From positions 1-64,000 of the forward strand of contig CAJTHM010000018.1 in the NCBI GenBank assembly GCA_910576125.1: a stretch of DNA of 64,000 nucleotides, given 5' to 3'. Position 1 is the stretch's first letter. Each line of letters opens with the position of its first letter. The position numbers and the translations under genes are program-made. The stretch comes from Lachnospiraceae bacterium. GTDB lineage: Bacteria; Bacillota; Clostridia; Lachnospirales; Lachnospiraceae. The notes below the pieces were generated by a model. The model saw only the letters and a program-made list of their open reading frames with translations, had not been told where the DNA came from and searched no databases. Positions 50,481 to 59,432 of the stretch are shown here, in pieces.

Positions 50481-50607
50481 AGCGCGGGAATAAGTTCCAG
50501 GCGCATTCTCCCGGACTTGCATCGGTTCGCCGGGTGTTTATGACAACAGAAAACCTGCACTATGATTTTCTGCTGTATGTGCCGTCACAGGCGGCGCGGA
50601 GGTTGAT

Positions 50608-51138
50608 ATGAAAGTGACAAGCATAATAGCTGCCGTGATGGGAGCCATCTTTCGGGTGGTTATGGCTGTGGCGGTGGTGTATCTGATCTACAGGGGGGCC
50701 GGAATCTGTTACGATTATGGTTATCGGATTTTTACGGAACCTGCCATGACTACCGGGGATGGACGGGCTGTGACAGTGACAATCAGCCCTGACATGTCCG
50801 TGTCCGACATCGGGAAACTCTTCGAGGGCAGGGGACTGGTGCGGGATGCCAGGCTCTTTGTGCTGCAGTATTATCTCTCGGAGTACAGGGAGGACGTGGG
50901 CCCGGGAACCTTTGAACTGAGCACGGCCATGACCGTGGAGGAAATGATGCAGGCCATGGTGGTGGCGACGGACGAGGAGGAAGAGGACGAGGGGAACAGC
51001 ACAGCCGGCGAGGGGGATTCCTCTTCAGCGGGGCTTCCTCCTGCGGGAGGCATGGAGCCGGAGGACGGCGGAGACGAGGGGGATGCGTCCGGCCAGGACG
51101 TGCCTGAAGACGGCGCGGGAACGGAAACCGGAGAGTAA
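50608..51138 (+). CDS. MltG-like N-terminal domain protein without catalytic domain
   Basis: A 176-residue membrane-anchored protein. The membrane helix near residues 8-30 is followed by a LysM-like segment (VTISPDMSVSDIGKLFEGRG, then VRDARLFVLQYY), as in the N-terminal part of MltG/YceG transglycosylase. The catalytic domain is missing. The C terminus (about 115-176) is an acidic Glu/Asp/Gly/Ser tail. It may regulate or be a short paralogue of MltG; such short forms occur in Clostridia. GGAGGTTGAT precedes ATG 50608. Confidence 0.78.
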   Translation: MKVTSIIAAVMGAIFRVVMAVAVVYLIYRGAGICYDYGYRIFTEPAMTTGDGRAVTVTISPDMSVSDIGKLFEGRGLVRDARLFVLQYYLSEYREDVGPGTFELSTAMTVEEMMQAMVVATDEEEEDEGNSTAGEGDSSSAGLPPAGGMEPEDGGDEGDASGQDVPEDGAGTETGE

Positions 51139-51145
51139 AAGCGCA

Positions 51146-51787
51146 ATGATCATAGACGAGAGGACGGCGGCCTTCATCGATTCGCTGGACAGAGGGAACA
51201 CAGCCTTTCTGGACGGAATAGAAAAGGACGCGCTGGAGAACCAGATTCCCATCGTGCGGAAGCCCACCCAGAGTCTGCTGAAATTCCTGCTGGCGCTGAA
51301 AAGGCCCGCAGAAATTCTGGAGGTGGGGACCGCGGTGGGCTTTTCTGCGCTGTTGATGAGCGAGTACGGCCCTGAAGACTGTCATATCACTACCATTGAG
51401 AAATATGAAAAACGGATTCCCGCCGCGAAAGAGAATTTCAGGCGGGCGGGGCGGGAGGACAGGATTACCCTGTTGGAGGGGGACGCCGCGGATATCCTGC
51501 GGGAGCTGACGGGGACCTATGACATGATTTTCATGGATGCCGCCAAGGGGCAGTATATCCGTTTCCTGCCGGACAGCCTGCGACTGCTTGCTCCCGGGGG
51601 ATTGCTGATATCGGACAATGTGCTCCAGGACGGAGACGTGATTCAGTCCCGCTTTGCGGTGGCAAGGCGAAACCGCACCATTCATGCCAGGATGCGGGAG
51701 TATCTGTATGAACTGAAGCACCATCCCCGGCTGGAGACAGTGATACTGCCGGTGGGAGACGGTGTGACTGTGAGCACCAAAGTATAA
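51146..51787 (+). CDS. trmR: tRNA 5-hydroxyuridine methyltransferase-like O-methyltransferase (TrmR)
   Basis: A 213-residue class I SAM methyltransferase of the YrrM family. The SAM motif is EVGTAVGFSALLMSEY near residue 53, acidic FMDAAKGQY near 131 binds metal, and DNVLQDGDV follows. In Bacillus, TrmR methylates 5-hydroxyuridine to mo5U at tRNA position 34; its partners TrhP (U32 peptidase fold) make ho5U. The next gene here is a U32 protein, supporting that role. ATG 51146 lies eight bases after the preceding stop. Confidence 0.88.
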   Translation: MIIDERTAAFIDSLDRGNTAFLDGIEKDALENQIPIVRKPTQSLLKFLLALKRPAEILEVGTAVGFSALLMSEYGPEDCHITTIEKYEKRIPAAKENFRRAGREDRITLLEGDAADILRELTGTYDMIFMDAAKGQYIRFLPDSLRLLAPGGLLISDNVLQDGDVIQSRFAVARRNRTIHARMREYLYELKHHPRLETVILPVGDGVTVSTKV

Positions 51788-51850
51788 AAGGACAGAAGAC
51801 ATTGATATAGTCTGTATGGCGGGAAATGTAAAGGAAAGGATGGCAGGACT

Positions 51851-53137
51851 ATGGGCCGGAGAAAGAAACCGGAGCTTTTGATGCCGGCGGGGAGCCTGGA
51901 GGGACTGAAGACCGCGGTCATCTTCGGGGCGGACGCGGTATATATCGGCGGAGAGGCTTTCGGCCTGCGGGCCAAGGCAAAGAATTTCTCGCCGGAAGAG
52001 ATGGCGCAGGGGATTGCCTTTGCCCATGGAAAAGGCGTGAAAGTATATGTCACGGCCAATATCCTGGCCCGCAATGACGACCTGGAGGGAGCGGCCGCCT
52101 ATTTTCAGGAGCTGCGGGACATGGAGCCGGAGCGGTGCGACGCGCTGATCATCTCGGATCCGGGCATGTTCGCCATCGCCAGAGAAGTGTGGCCGGAGGT
52201 GGAGATCCATATTTCCACACAGGCCAACAATACCAATTACAGAACTTATCAGTTCTGGTGGAAGCTTGGGGCCAAGCGCGTGGTGTCCGCCAGAGAACTG
52301 TCTTTGGAAGAGATACATACTATCCGGGAACGTATCCCGGAGGAGATGGAGATAGAGAGCTTTGTGCAGGGCTCCATGTGCATTTCCTATTCCGGGCGCT
52401 GCCTGCTGAGCAACTACTTTACGGGGAGGGATGCCAATCAGGGCTCCTGCACCCATCCCTGCCGCTGGAAGTACGCGGTGGTGGAGGAGACCAGGCCCGG
52501 GGAATATCTGCCGGTTTATGAGAATGAGCGGGGCACCTATATTTTCAATTCCAAAGATTTATGTATGATAGAACATATACCGGAGCTGGCGGAGGCTGGA
52601 ATCGACAGCCTGAAGATAGAGGGGCGCATGAAGACGGCGCTGTATATCGCCACCATGGCCCGGACCTACCGCAAAGCTATAGATGATTATTTTATTTCTG
52701 AGGAATGCTATCGGGAAAACATGGACTGGTACCGGGCGGAGATTGCCAAGTGCACCTACCGCCAGTTCACCACGGGCTTTTATTTCGGAAAGCCCTCCCG
52801 GGAAAACCAGATATATGACGAAAGCACTTATGTGAACGAATATATCTATCTGGGGAATATAGAAGAGGTGGCGGCACCCTGGCCGCAGGGGACGCGGAAA
52901 GAGGAAAACTGCGTTCTGGCGCGGTTCGGGCAGCGGAACAAATTTTCCGTGGGGGAGGCCATTGAGATCATGAAGCCGGACGGGAGAAATGTGCCTGTGA
53001 CGGTGGAGGGCATGTACAATGCGGACGGGGAGCCGGTGGAGAGCTGCCCCCATGCCAGGCAGACAGTCTGGGTAAAACTTTCGGAAACCCCTTGCCCCGG
53101 CGATCTGCTCAGGGTGGCGAATGTGGCAAAAGATTAG
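51851..53137 (+). CDS. trhP: U32 family protein, likely TrhP (tRNA hydroxylation)
   Basis: A 428-residue U32 protein. The TIM-barrel core starts with PELLMPAGSLEGLKTAVIFG. The signature ESFVQGSMCISYSGRCLLSN near residue 173 and CTHPCRW near 201 provide Cys residues for an Fe-S cluster. In Bacillus and E. coli such proteins (YrrN/YrrO, YegQ) hydroxylate uridine 34 of tRNA using prephenate. It lies 63 bases after the methyltransferase gene that would act next. Only one U32 gene is present here, whereas Bacillus has two. Confidence 0.88.
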   Translation: MGRRKKPELLMPAGSLEGLKTAVIFGADAVYIGGEAFGLRAKAKNFSPEEMAQGIAFAHGKGVKVYVTANILARNDDLEGAAAYFQELRDMEPERCDALIISDPGMFAIAREVWPEVEIHISTQANNTNYRTYQFWWKLGAKRVVSARELSLEEIHTIRERIPEEMEIESFVQGSMCISYSGRCLLSNYFTGRDANQGSCTHPCRWKYAVVEETRPGEYLPVYENERGTYIFNSKDLCMIEHIPELAEAGIDSLKIEGRMKTALYIATMARTYRKAIDDYFISEECYRENMDWYRAEIAKCTYRQFTTGFYFGKPSRENQIYDESTYVNEYIYLGNIEEVAAPWPQGTRKEENCVLARFGQRNKFSVGEAIEIMKPDGRNVPVTVEGMYNADGEPVESCPHARQTVWVKLSETPCPGDLLRVANVAKD

Positions 53138-53328
53138 AACTCCCGGAGACCGGACTATGTGCAATGTGCCGGACGTAAGGAGGGAAACATTACTTTTATT
53201 AGCGGAAAACGAGAAAAGTGATTTGGGGTATTGCATTTTGCCGGAAAGTAAGGTATTTTAATAACAACGAAGCGCTGGTGCCGGATGGGGCTGCCGCTTC
53301 TGCATATTGGTATTCAATGAACGAGGAG

Positions 53329-53363
53329 GTTCCATAGTAAGATGTTACTTTGGAACTTTTTTT
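53329..53363 (+). terminator. Terminator immediately upstream of glnA
   Basis: GTTCCATAGTAA (53329-53340) pairs with TTACTTTGGAAC (53345-53356) with one mismatch, followed by seven T residues. It lies 35 bases before the glutamine synthetase start. A six-codon ORF (ATG at 53316, stop in the stem) runs into it, so attenuation is conceivable. Confidence 0.75.
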
Positions 53364-53398
53364 CGTTCAGGGGAGGATAGGACAGAAGGGAGAAGAAA

Positions 53399-55510
53399 AT
53401 GAGCGAGAGATTGAATGTGGAAGAGATTTTTGCCAGCAAAGTATTCACTTTCGGTAAGATGAAAGAGAGGCTGCCGAAGAGCGTATACAAAGAGGTCAGG
53501 CAGATTATGGACCAGGGCGGCGAGCTGTCCCTGGCGGCTGCCGATGTGGTGGCAAAGGCCATGAAAGACTGGGCGGTGGAGAACGGGGCCACCCATTACA
53601 CCCACTGGTTCCAGCCCCTGACCGGCATCACGGCGGAGAAGCATGACGCGTTCGTGACCCATCCCGATGAGGACGGCAAGATGATCATGGAGTTTTCGGG
53701 CAAGGAGCTGATCAAGGGCGAGCCAGACGCTTCCTCTTTCCCTTCCGGAGGTTTGAGGGCTACCTTTGAGGCCAGAGGCTACACGGCATGGGACATCACT
53801 TCCCCGGCTTTTTTGAAGGAGGACGCCACGGGAGTCATCCTCTGCATCCCCACGGCATTCTGCTCCTATACCGGGGAGGCGCTGGACAAGAAGACGCCGC
53901 TGCTGCGCTCCATGGAGGCGATCAGCGAGCAGGCGCTGCGCATTGTGCGGCTGTTCGGCAATACCGGGGCTACGAAAGTGGTGGCCAGCGTGGGGCCGGA
54001 GCAGGAGTATTTTCTGGTGGACAGGGAGAAATATCTGCAGAGAGAGGATCTGATTTTTGCAGGCCGGACCTTGTTCGGCGCGCCCGCACCCAAGGGACAG
54101 GAATTGGAAGACCACTATTTTGGCACCATCAGAGAGCGCGTGGGCGCGTATATGAAAGATTTGAACGCGGAGCTGTGGAAACTGGGCGTTACGGCCAAGA
54201 CCCAGCACAACGAGGTGGCGCCTGCCCAGCATGAGCTGGCCCCGGTCTATGAGACCGCGAACATCGCCGTGGATCACAACCAGCTGGTGATGGAGACCAT
54301 GAAAAAGGTGGCGGGCCGTCACGGGCTCACCTGCCTGCTCCACGAGAAGCCTTTTGCGGGGGTGAACGGTTCCGGCAAACATAACAACTGGTCGCTGGGC
54401 ACCGACAATGGCGTGAACCTGCTGGATCCCGGCGAGACCCCCAATGAGAATATCCAGTTCCTGCTGGTCCTGGCATGCATCATCAAGGCCGTGGACATCC
54501 ATGCGGATCTGCTGCGGCAGAGCGCGTCGGACGTGGGCAACGACCACAGACTGGGAGCCAACGAGGCGCCTCCCGCCATCATCTCCGTCTTCCTGGGCGA
54601 GCAGCTGGAGGATGTGGTGAAGCAGCTGGTGGAGACCGGCGAGGCGGAGCACTGCCTGGAGGGCGGCAAGCTGGAGACCGGCGTGTCCACTTTGCCCGAC
54701 CTGGAGAAAGATGCCACGGACCGCAACAGGACATCGCCTTTTGCTTTCACCGGAAATAAATTCGAGTTCCGTATGGTAGGCAGTTCGGATTCTATCGCCA
54801 GCCCGAATACTACGCTGAACGCCATTGTGGCGGAGGCTTTCTGCGAGGCGGCCGACAGGCTGGAGAAGGCGGAGGACTTTGAGCTTGCCGTCCATGATCT
54901 GATTAAGGAGTATCTGGGGGCCCACCAGAGGATTATCTTCAACGGTGACGGCTATTCCGACGAATGGGTGGCGGAGGCGGCCAGGCGCGGCCTGCCCAAC
55001 ATCAAGTCCATGGTGGAGGCGGCCGCCACGCTGACCACGGACAAGGCGGTGAAGCTGTTCGAGAAATTCGGCATCTTTACCAAGGTGGAGCTGGAGTCCA
55101 GAGAAGAGATTATCTATGAGACCTATGTGAAGACGATCAACATCGAGGCCAATACCATGATCGACATGGCAGGCAAGAAGTATATCCCTGCTGTGGCAAA
55201 GTATACCAAACAGCTGGCGGATGCTGTGGTGGCTGTCAGGGAAGCCGGGGTAGAGCCTACAGTGCAGGCAAGGCTTTTGGGCAAGGTGAATGAAAAGCTC
55301 ACCGCGGCGCAGGAAGCGCTGAGCGGATTGAGCCAGGCCGCTGCTGCGGCTGCGGCTATAACAGATATGAAGTCCCAGGCGCTTTACTACAAAGATACCG
55401 TCAGGGAGGCCATGGATGCGCTCCGTGCGCCCATTGACGAGCTGGAGATGATTGTGGATAAGGGTGTATGGCCGGTGCCGTCATACGGCGAGCTGACATT
55501 TGAGGTTTAA
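53399..55510 (+). CDS. glnN: Glutamine synthetase type III
   Basis: A 703-residue GSIII enzyme that makes glutamine from glutamate, ammonia and ATP. The size (about 700 residues, against 450 for GSI), the N-terminal FGKMKERLPKSVYKEV, and the core HYTHWFQPLTGITAEKHDAF are typical. Further motifs are SFPSGGLRATFEARGY, GPEQEYFLVD, AKTQHNEVAPAQHELAP and FAGVNGSGKHNNWS. It functions as a large homo-oligomer. AAGGGAGAAG precedes ATG 53399, directly behind the terminator at 53329, which may control entry into the gene. Confidence 0.97.
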   Translation: MSERLNVEEIFASKVFTFGKMKERLPKSVYKEVRQIMDQGGELSLAAADVVAKAMKDWAVENGATHYTHWFQPLTGITAEKHDAFVTHPDEDGKMIMEFSGKELIKGEPDASSFPSGGLRATFEARGYTAWDITSPAFLKEDATGVILCIPTAFCSYTGEALDKKTPLLRSMEAISEQALRIVRLFGNTGATKVVASVGPEQEYFLVDREKYLQREDLIFAGRTLFGAPAPKGQELEDHYFGTIRERVGAYMKDLNAELWKLGVTAKTQHNEVAPAQHELAPVYETANIAVDHNQLVMETMKKVAGRHGLTCLLHEKPFAGVNGSGKHNNWSLGTDNGVNLLDPGETPNENIQFLLVLACIIKAVDIHADLLRQSASDVGNDHRLGANEAPPAIISVFLGEQLEDVVKQLVETGEAEHCLEGGKLETGVSTLPDLEKDATDRNRTSPFAFTGNKFEFRMVGSSDSIASPNTTLNAIVAEAFCEAADRLEKAEDFELAVHDLIKEYLGAHQRIIFNGDGYSDEWVAEAARRGLPNIKSMVEAAATLTTDKAVKLFEKFGIFTKVELESREEIIYETYVKTINIEANTMIDMAGKKYIPAVAKYTKQLADAVVAVREAGVEPTVQARLLGKVNEKLTAAQEALSGLSQAAAAAAAITDMKSQALYYKDTVREAMDALRAPIDELEMIVDKGVWPVPSYGELTFEV

Positions 55511-55528
55511 GAGGATAGAATTCACAGG

Positions 55529-55559
55529 ATGCGCGTCCCTGCCTTTGGCAGGGGCGCAT
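55529..55559 (+). terminator. GC-rich hairpin after glnN
   Basis: ATGCGC plus CCCTGCC pairs with GGCAGGG plus GCGCAT, with a two-base bulge and a four-base loop. There is no T run; it probably ends or protects the glnN message. Confidence 0.55.
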
Positions 55560-55609
55560 GACGTTTATGGAGATTATGAAAGCAAAGGGAAGAAAACGGC
55601 AGAAATAGA

Positions 55610-55638
55610 TTGCCCGCTTTGCGCTTGCATGCTATAAT
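55610..55638 (+). promoter_or_regulatory. Promoter of the membrane protein gene at 55688
   Basis: TTGCCC at 55610-55615 and TATAAT at 55633-55638 are 17 bases apart. Confidence 0.6.
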
Positions 55639-55687
55639 CAGACTGTCGCTGTAATAGGGAGACAGTGGGTTTTGGAGGAGATGCAGG

Positions 55688-57406
55688 ATGCGGAAAGTAC
55701 TTTGTGAGATACCAAAGTGGATGTTGGTCATTCTTGTGGGAGTAATACTTGCTAATATAAAGCGTGTTTTCCTGGATTTTGATGTGGACTGTGAATATGC
55801 GATTGCCCAGTCTTACCGTATGGCCAGAGGAGACCACATGATAGCGCAAATGTGGGAACCCCACCAGACATCAGCTTTTTTGAACGCTGTCTTTATTAAA
55901 ATATACCTGCTTTTGACCGGTACTACTACAGGAATCGCACTATATCTTAATATAGTGGGATTAGGTGCAAAACTGGGAGTGGCATATGTGTTCTACCGCA
56001 CATTCCGGAAATATTGTAACCACAATATTCTCTTTTTTATGTGTGCTTTTTTCATGACGGTCAATGCAAAAAACTTTATGATATTGGACTTTTCCAACAT
56101 GATGGTGTATTTTTCAGTCTTGCTGTGCTGTTCCCTCTTTACTTACTTACAGAGGCAAGGGGAGACGGGGAGGAAAAATTTTTTCCTTGTACTGGCAGCT
56201 GTCTGCTTTTGTCTGGAGGTGCTCTCGTATCCGTCTGCAATTATACTTTTTCCTCTGATGCTGGTACTTTTATGCCGCTATTCTGTGACAAAAGGGAAGG
56301 ATATGTGGGTGTTTTCGGGTGTATGCTTTGCCTTTGGCTGCACATATCTGGGAATTTTGACAGCACAGGCGGGATGGAGCCAATTTTGGACTTCAGTGAA
56401 TTATATCATAACGGGAGACGAGACACATCAGGTGGGGAAATTTGCGGTACAATTGAAAACCTATGCCGCGGAGGCGGGGAGCGTGGCTGTTTTATTTGGC
56501 GGTTGCGCTATTCTTTCGTTTCTGAGCGGCAAAGTGTCTGCCGGCAGGAGTGGCATTCTGACAAAATTCGACTATGTCAAAAGATTCTTCATCTTTCTGC
56601 TTAGTTATAATTTTATTCACATATTGATTGACTTAAGTGAAAATGGCTTTCATGTGATATTCAGGCTGTTATATGTGGCCGTCTACATCCCGATTTTGTT
56701 TTTTGCGTTTATACTGAGGGAGAACTGTGACAGAGAAGAGCGCATGGCTTTCGACATAGGGGCGGAAATCAGCCTGTGGAGCTGTGTGGCAGTATTGCTT
56801 TTGACGAATCTTACTTTATTGACGACAGTTGCGTACTTGACGCTGGGCATCATGGTATCTATGATGCCGATTGGAAAGTACTTGCAGAAAACCATGCCAA
56901 ATGAAAAGCGCATGAAAATGTACGGGATGTTCATTCTGTTTCTGGCGGTGGTCATTTTTAAGAACATCTATGTGTTCCGGCCGTGCAACAGACTGCATGC
57001 GACTATCCTTTCTGTGAGGAATGTGGTCAGGGACGGGCCGATGCTGGGCATTTTTTCGGATTATATGGGGGCATACATCAGAAATGCGAACCTGATAGAC
57101 TGGAGACAATATGTGCACGAAGGGGATAAGGTATTGATTGTAGGCTATCCGGTCAGCACCATAGGATATTTGTATGAGGATACGGAAATTTGCGTGGATT
57201 CCACGATTTCCAGTCCTACGTACAGTGAAAAGCTGCTGTCTTATTGGGAACTGAACCCATGGAAAGAGCCGGATGTCGTAGTCCTGGACTGCTGGTTCGG
57301 CGAACCGCATTTTCCCGAAGATGAATGGATTATGGAATGGATAGGGGAAAACTTCGATTCTTATGTCAATGGAACTTATATACGTGTTTACAGGAAGGAA
57401 TGGTAG
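55688..57406 (+). CDS. Multi-spanning membrane protein, GT-C glycosyltransferase-like
   Basis: A 572-residue protein with about 11 hydrophobic segments. After the first helix, DFDVDCEYAIAQSYRMARGD has acidic residues in the position of the catalytic Asp/Glu of GT-C enzymes (PMT/ArnT class), which move sugars from polyprenyl carriers. A C-terminal outer domain of about 140 residues follows the last helix. No firm family match can be claimed. AT-richer than its neighbours, it may have been acquired; GGAGGAGATGCAGG precedes ATG 55688. Confidence 0.65.
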   Translation: MRKVLCEIPKWMLVILVGVILANIKRVFLDFDVDCEYAIAQSYRMARGDHMIAQMWEPHQTSAFLNAVFIKIYLLLTGTTTGIALYLNIVGLGAKLGVAYVFYRTFRKYCNHNILFFMCAFFMTVNAKNFMILDFSNMMVYFSVLLCCSLFTYLQRQGETGRKNFFLVLAAVCFCLEVLSYPSAIILFPLMLVLLCRYSVTKGKDMWVFSGVCFAFGCTYLGILTAQAGWSQFWTSVNYIITGDETHQVGKFAVQLKTYAAEAGSVAVLFGGCAILSFLSGKVSAGRSGILTKFDYVKRFFIFLLSYNFIHILIDLSENGFHVIFRLLYVAVYIPILFFAFILRENCDREERMAFDIGAEISLWSCVAVLLLTNLTLLTTVAYLTLGIMVSMMPIGKYLQKTMPNEKRMKMYGMFILFLAVVIFKNIYVFRPCNRLHATILSVRNVVRDGPMLGIFSDYMGAYIRNANLIDWRQYVHEGDKVLIVGYPVSTIGYLYEDTEICVDSTISSPTYSEKLLSYWELNPWKEPDVVVLDCWFGEPHFPEDEWIMEWIGENFDSYVNGTYIRVYRKEW

Positions 57407-57439
57407 CATAATTTTTTTGAAATTTTTTGAATTAAGGTA

Positions 57440-57468
57440 TTGCAAACTGGGAACACTTCGTGTATAAT
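57440..57468 (+). promoter_or_regulatory. Promoter of tRNA-Gln
   Basis: TTGCAA at 57440-57445 and TATAAT at 57463-57468 are separated by 17 bases, 20 bases before the tRNA. Confidence 0.75.
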
Positions 57469-57487
57469 GTATCAAGTGATGTGACAT

Positions 57488-57559
57488 AGGGCTATCGCCA
57501 AACGGTAAGGCAACGGACTCTGACTCCGTCATTTCAAGGTTCGAATCCTTGTAGCCCTG
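57488..57559 (+). tRNA. tRNA-Gln (anticodon CTG)
   Basis: The acceptor stem AGGGCTA (57488-57494) pairs with TAGCCCT (57552-57558), with discriminator G at 57559. The anticodon stem ACGGA/TCCGT encloses loop CTCTGAC with anticodon CTG, and the T arm CAAGG/CCTTG encloses TTCGAAT. CCA is not encoded. It reads CAG codons. Confidence 0.93.
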
Positions 57560-57567
57560 TTATACAG

Positions 57568-57598
57568 ACCCTGGTGGAGAGATTCATCGGGGTTTTTT
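57568..57598 (+). terminator. Terminator of tRNA-Gln
   Basis: ACCCTG (57568-57573) pairs with CGGGGT (57588-57593) and is followed by six T residues. A closely related copy lies at 58387-58419. Confidence 0.75.
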
Positions 57599-57676
57599 GT
57601 GCAGCAAAATCAAGGGTTTGCGGGATTTAGGGATGTAAACTGGGTTGTGGTGAGGAAAATGCCAATTCATAGGTCA

Positions 57677-58240
57677 ATTTAAATGACAGCGACATCGTGA
57701 AACCGGATGGACGCAAGTTCGAATCCCTTGGCCTCGTCAGGGACGGCTCCAAAAGCACGGACACAAAGAACGTCTATGAAAAAGGCTATCATGTCACAGA
57801 AGCCTGCGCCCTCACGAAGAACGGCCATCCCGTCAGTATCTTCTCCAAGGTCCATTCTTCGAAAGAGAAAGACTTCACATCCATCAATGATGTGACTTTT
57901 TCAGCAATGGAACGGGCCGCCTCCCTGTTCGGAAAGGCCACTTTCGTCATGGACAGGGGATACGACGACAACAAGATGTTCCTGAAGCTCCATGGGCTGG
58001 AGCAGGACTACGTCATCCGCCTTACGGCAAGGCGCAAGCTCCTCTTCCATGGGAAACGGATCCCGGCCACACAGCTGCGGGAACAGCGCAAGGGCAAGAT
58101 CAAAATGCCGCTTTATTATAAAGGCAAAAACATGATGCCTATCTTTCCCATGTAAAAGTACAGATTACGGCTTCCAGGAAGGACATCTGCCTTGTCCTGG
58201 TCTACGGCATCACGGAGCATGCTCAACTGCATTCAAAAAA
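57677..58240 (+). pseudogene. IS4-type transposase remnant (DDE_Tnp_1)
   Basis: A fragment of a DDE transposase: KPDGRKFESLGLVRDGS and FVMDRGYDDNKMFLKL with the second catalytic Asp. The frame breaks at an A run near 58125, where one A seems lost; the next frame then continues with AYLSHVKVQITASRKD and LVLVYGITEH before it ends near 58235. The N terminus and the catalytic Glu region are missing, as are terminal inverted repeats. The insertion sequence is dead. It lies between two copies of the tRNA-Gln terminator. Confidence 0.85.
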
Positions 58241-58386
58241 TGGCAGATTGGTACTTTTAATAGGCATATTCATTTTTTCAGTGCAGTTTGCGGAAACTCA
58301 AGCTTTTTCTTACCGTATGTGTCCTCCATTGGACAGAATAAAAGAGACAATGAAAGGGGTAGGTAAAAGACGGAGAAAATGATGAG

Positions 58387-58419
58387 CCCCGGTGGAGAGA
58401 TTCACCGGGGTTGCTTTTT
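58387..58419 (+). terminator. Second copy of the tRNA-Gln terminator
   Basis: CCCCGGTG (58387-58394) pairs perfectly with CACCGGGG (58403-58410), then TTGCTTTTT. The loop GAGAGATT and the following AAAATCAAGGG match the sequence after the tRNA, but no second tRNA is left. Confidence 0.75.
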
Positions 58420-58472
58420 GCCGTAAAATCAAGGGCTGGCATAAAATCCTAACGGATAGCGTCACTTCCAGT

Positions 58473-59432
58473 CTATCTGCCAGCCAGCGGCAGGTACAGG
58501 ACAGGTGAGACACAGAGCAGGGATTCCAATTCCTGGTTTTCTTCATATAGTTTCGGAATCACAGGACAGGGTTCCGGCCCCTGGGCAAACACGGCGAGGC
58601 TGCTCCGGGAGATGCATAAAGGACTGTCAGGGGAGATGGCTGTCGTGAGGCTTCCTCCTGGCATCCGCAGCGTCATAAGGTATTTTTTCCCGGAATCCAC
58701 AGGACAACCGGTCTTTTTACCATCCTGGATTTCAAAGAGGATGCTCTGCTCCTGCGGAATGCTGCGGGCTGTCAGCAAAGGCCCTTTGGAAACCCAGGTC
58801 TGTCCCGAGCGGACTGCCTCTGTCAGCGCCTGGGAGATGGGGGTATCCTGCTTCTGAATAAAGGTTGCGTACTGCCCCTCAAAAGGCGCCCTGTTGTGAA
58901 GGTCCATTCCGGAGGTGGCCGCAATGTGAACCCCTTCCAGCACGAGCTTCTCCCAGAGCGTCAGCGCCGGCAGGTTGACGGCGTACAGAGGTTCCGGGTT
59001 GTTGAAAATTTCGATGAAATCCGCTGCGCTGTAGTCAGTCATATGCATCTCAAAGCGGCATCCTGTAGCAAAAGGATAGCCAAAGGAAAAGGGATGTGCG
59101 ATGCCTGCCAGAGCGCCGGTTTTGCGAATTTGCCTGAAAATCAGTTCCGGATTCCCGGGATCAATGGAGTCCCAGGGCACATATTCCGGCAGATTGAGGC
59201 ACAGGATATGCCCATAGTAAGTCGTATATTCCATGCCGTAAATGCACTGGACAGGGGCTGGATGATTCTTCAGCAGAGTCTCCATTTTGGCATGGCCGGA
59301 GATGGTATTATGGTCGGTGAGCGCGAAGGCATCCACTGCATTCTCCGCCATATAATCCAGCAATTCCCCGCAGGTGATGGAGGCATCGGACTCCGTAGTA
59401 TGATTGTGAAGTTCAAGTCTCAGGAAAGTCAT
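58473..59432 (-). CDS. PHP-domain metal-dependent hydrolase (CehA/McbA type)
   Basis: A 319-residue PHP-fold protein. ELHNHTTESDASIT near residue 6, FALTDHNT near 36, a metal-bridging Glu in YGMEYTTYYGHILCLN near 65-80, GIAHPFSFGYP near 113, and TSGMDLHN near 173 supply the metal ligands. It should be a phosphoesterase or related hydrolase; the substrate is unknown. It overlaps the preceding minus-strand gene by four bases (ATGA), so they form a coupled pair. The C-terminal 100 residues are less conserved. Confidence 0.85.
   Translation of the reverse strand: MTFLRLELHNHTTESDASITCGELLDYMAENAVDAFALTDHNTISGHAKMETLLKNHPAPVQCIYGMEYTTYYGHILCLNLPEYVPWDSIDPGNPELIFRQIRKTGALAGIAHPFSFGYPFATGCRFEMHMTDYSAADFIEIFNNPEPLYAVNLPALTLWEKLVLEGVHIAATSGMDLHNRAPFEGQYATFIQKQDTPISQALTEAVRSGQTWVSKGPLLTARSIPQEQSILFEIQDGKKTGCPVDSGKKYLMTLRMPGGSLTTAISPDSPLCISRSSLAVFAQGPEPCPVIPKLYEENQELESLLCVSPVLYLPLAGR

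Noticed and set aside
50783..52456. Minus-strand ORF of 557 codons
   Set aside because: Runs antisense to three well-supported genes (MltG-like, trmR, trhP).
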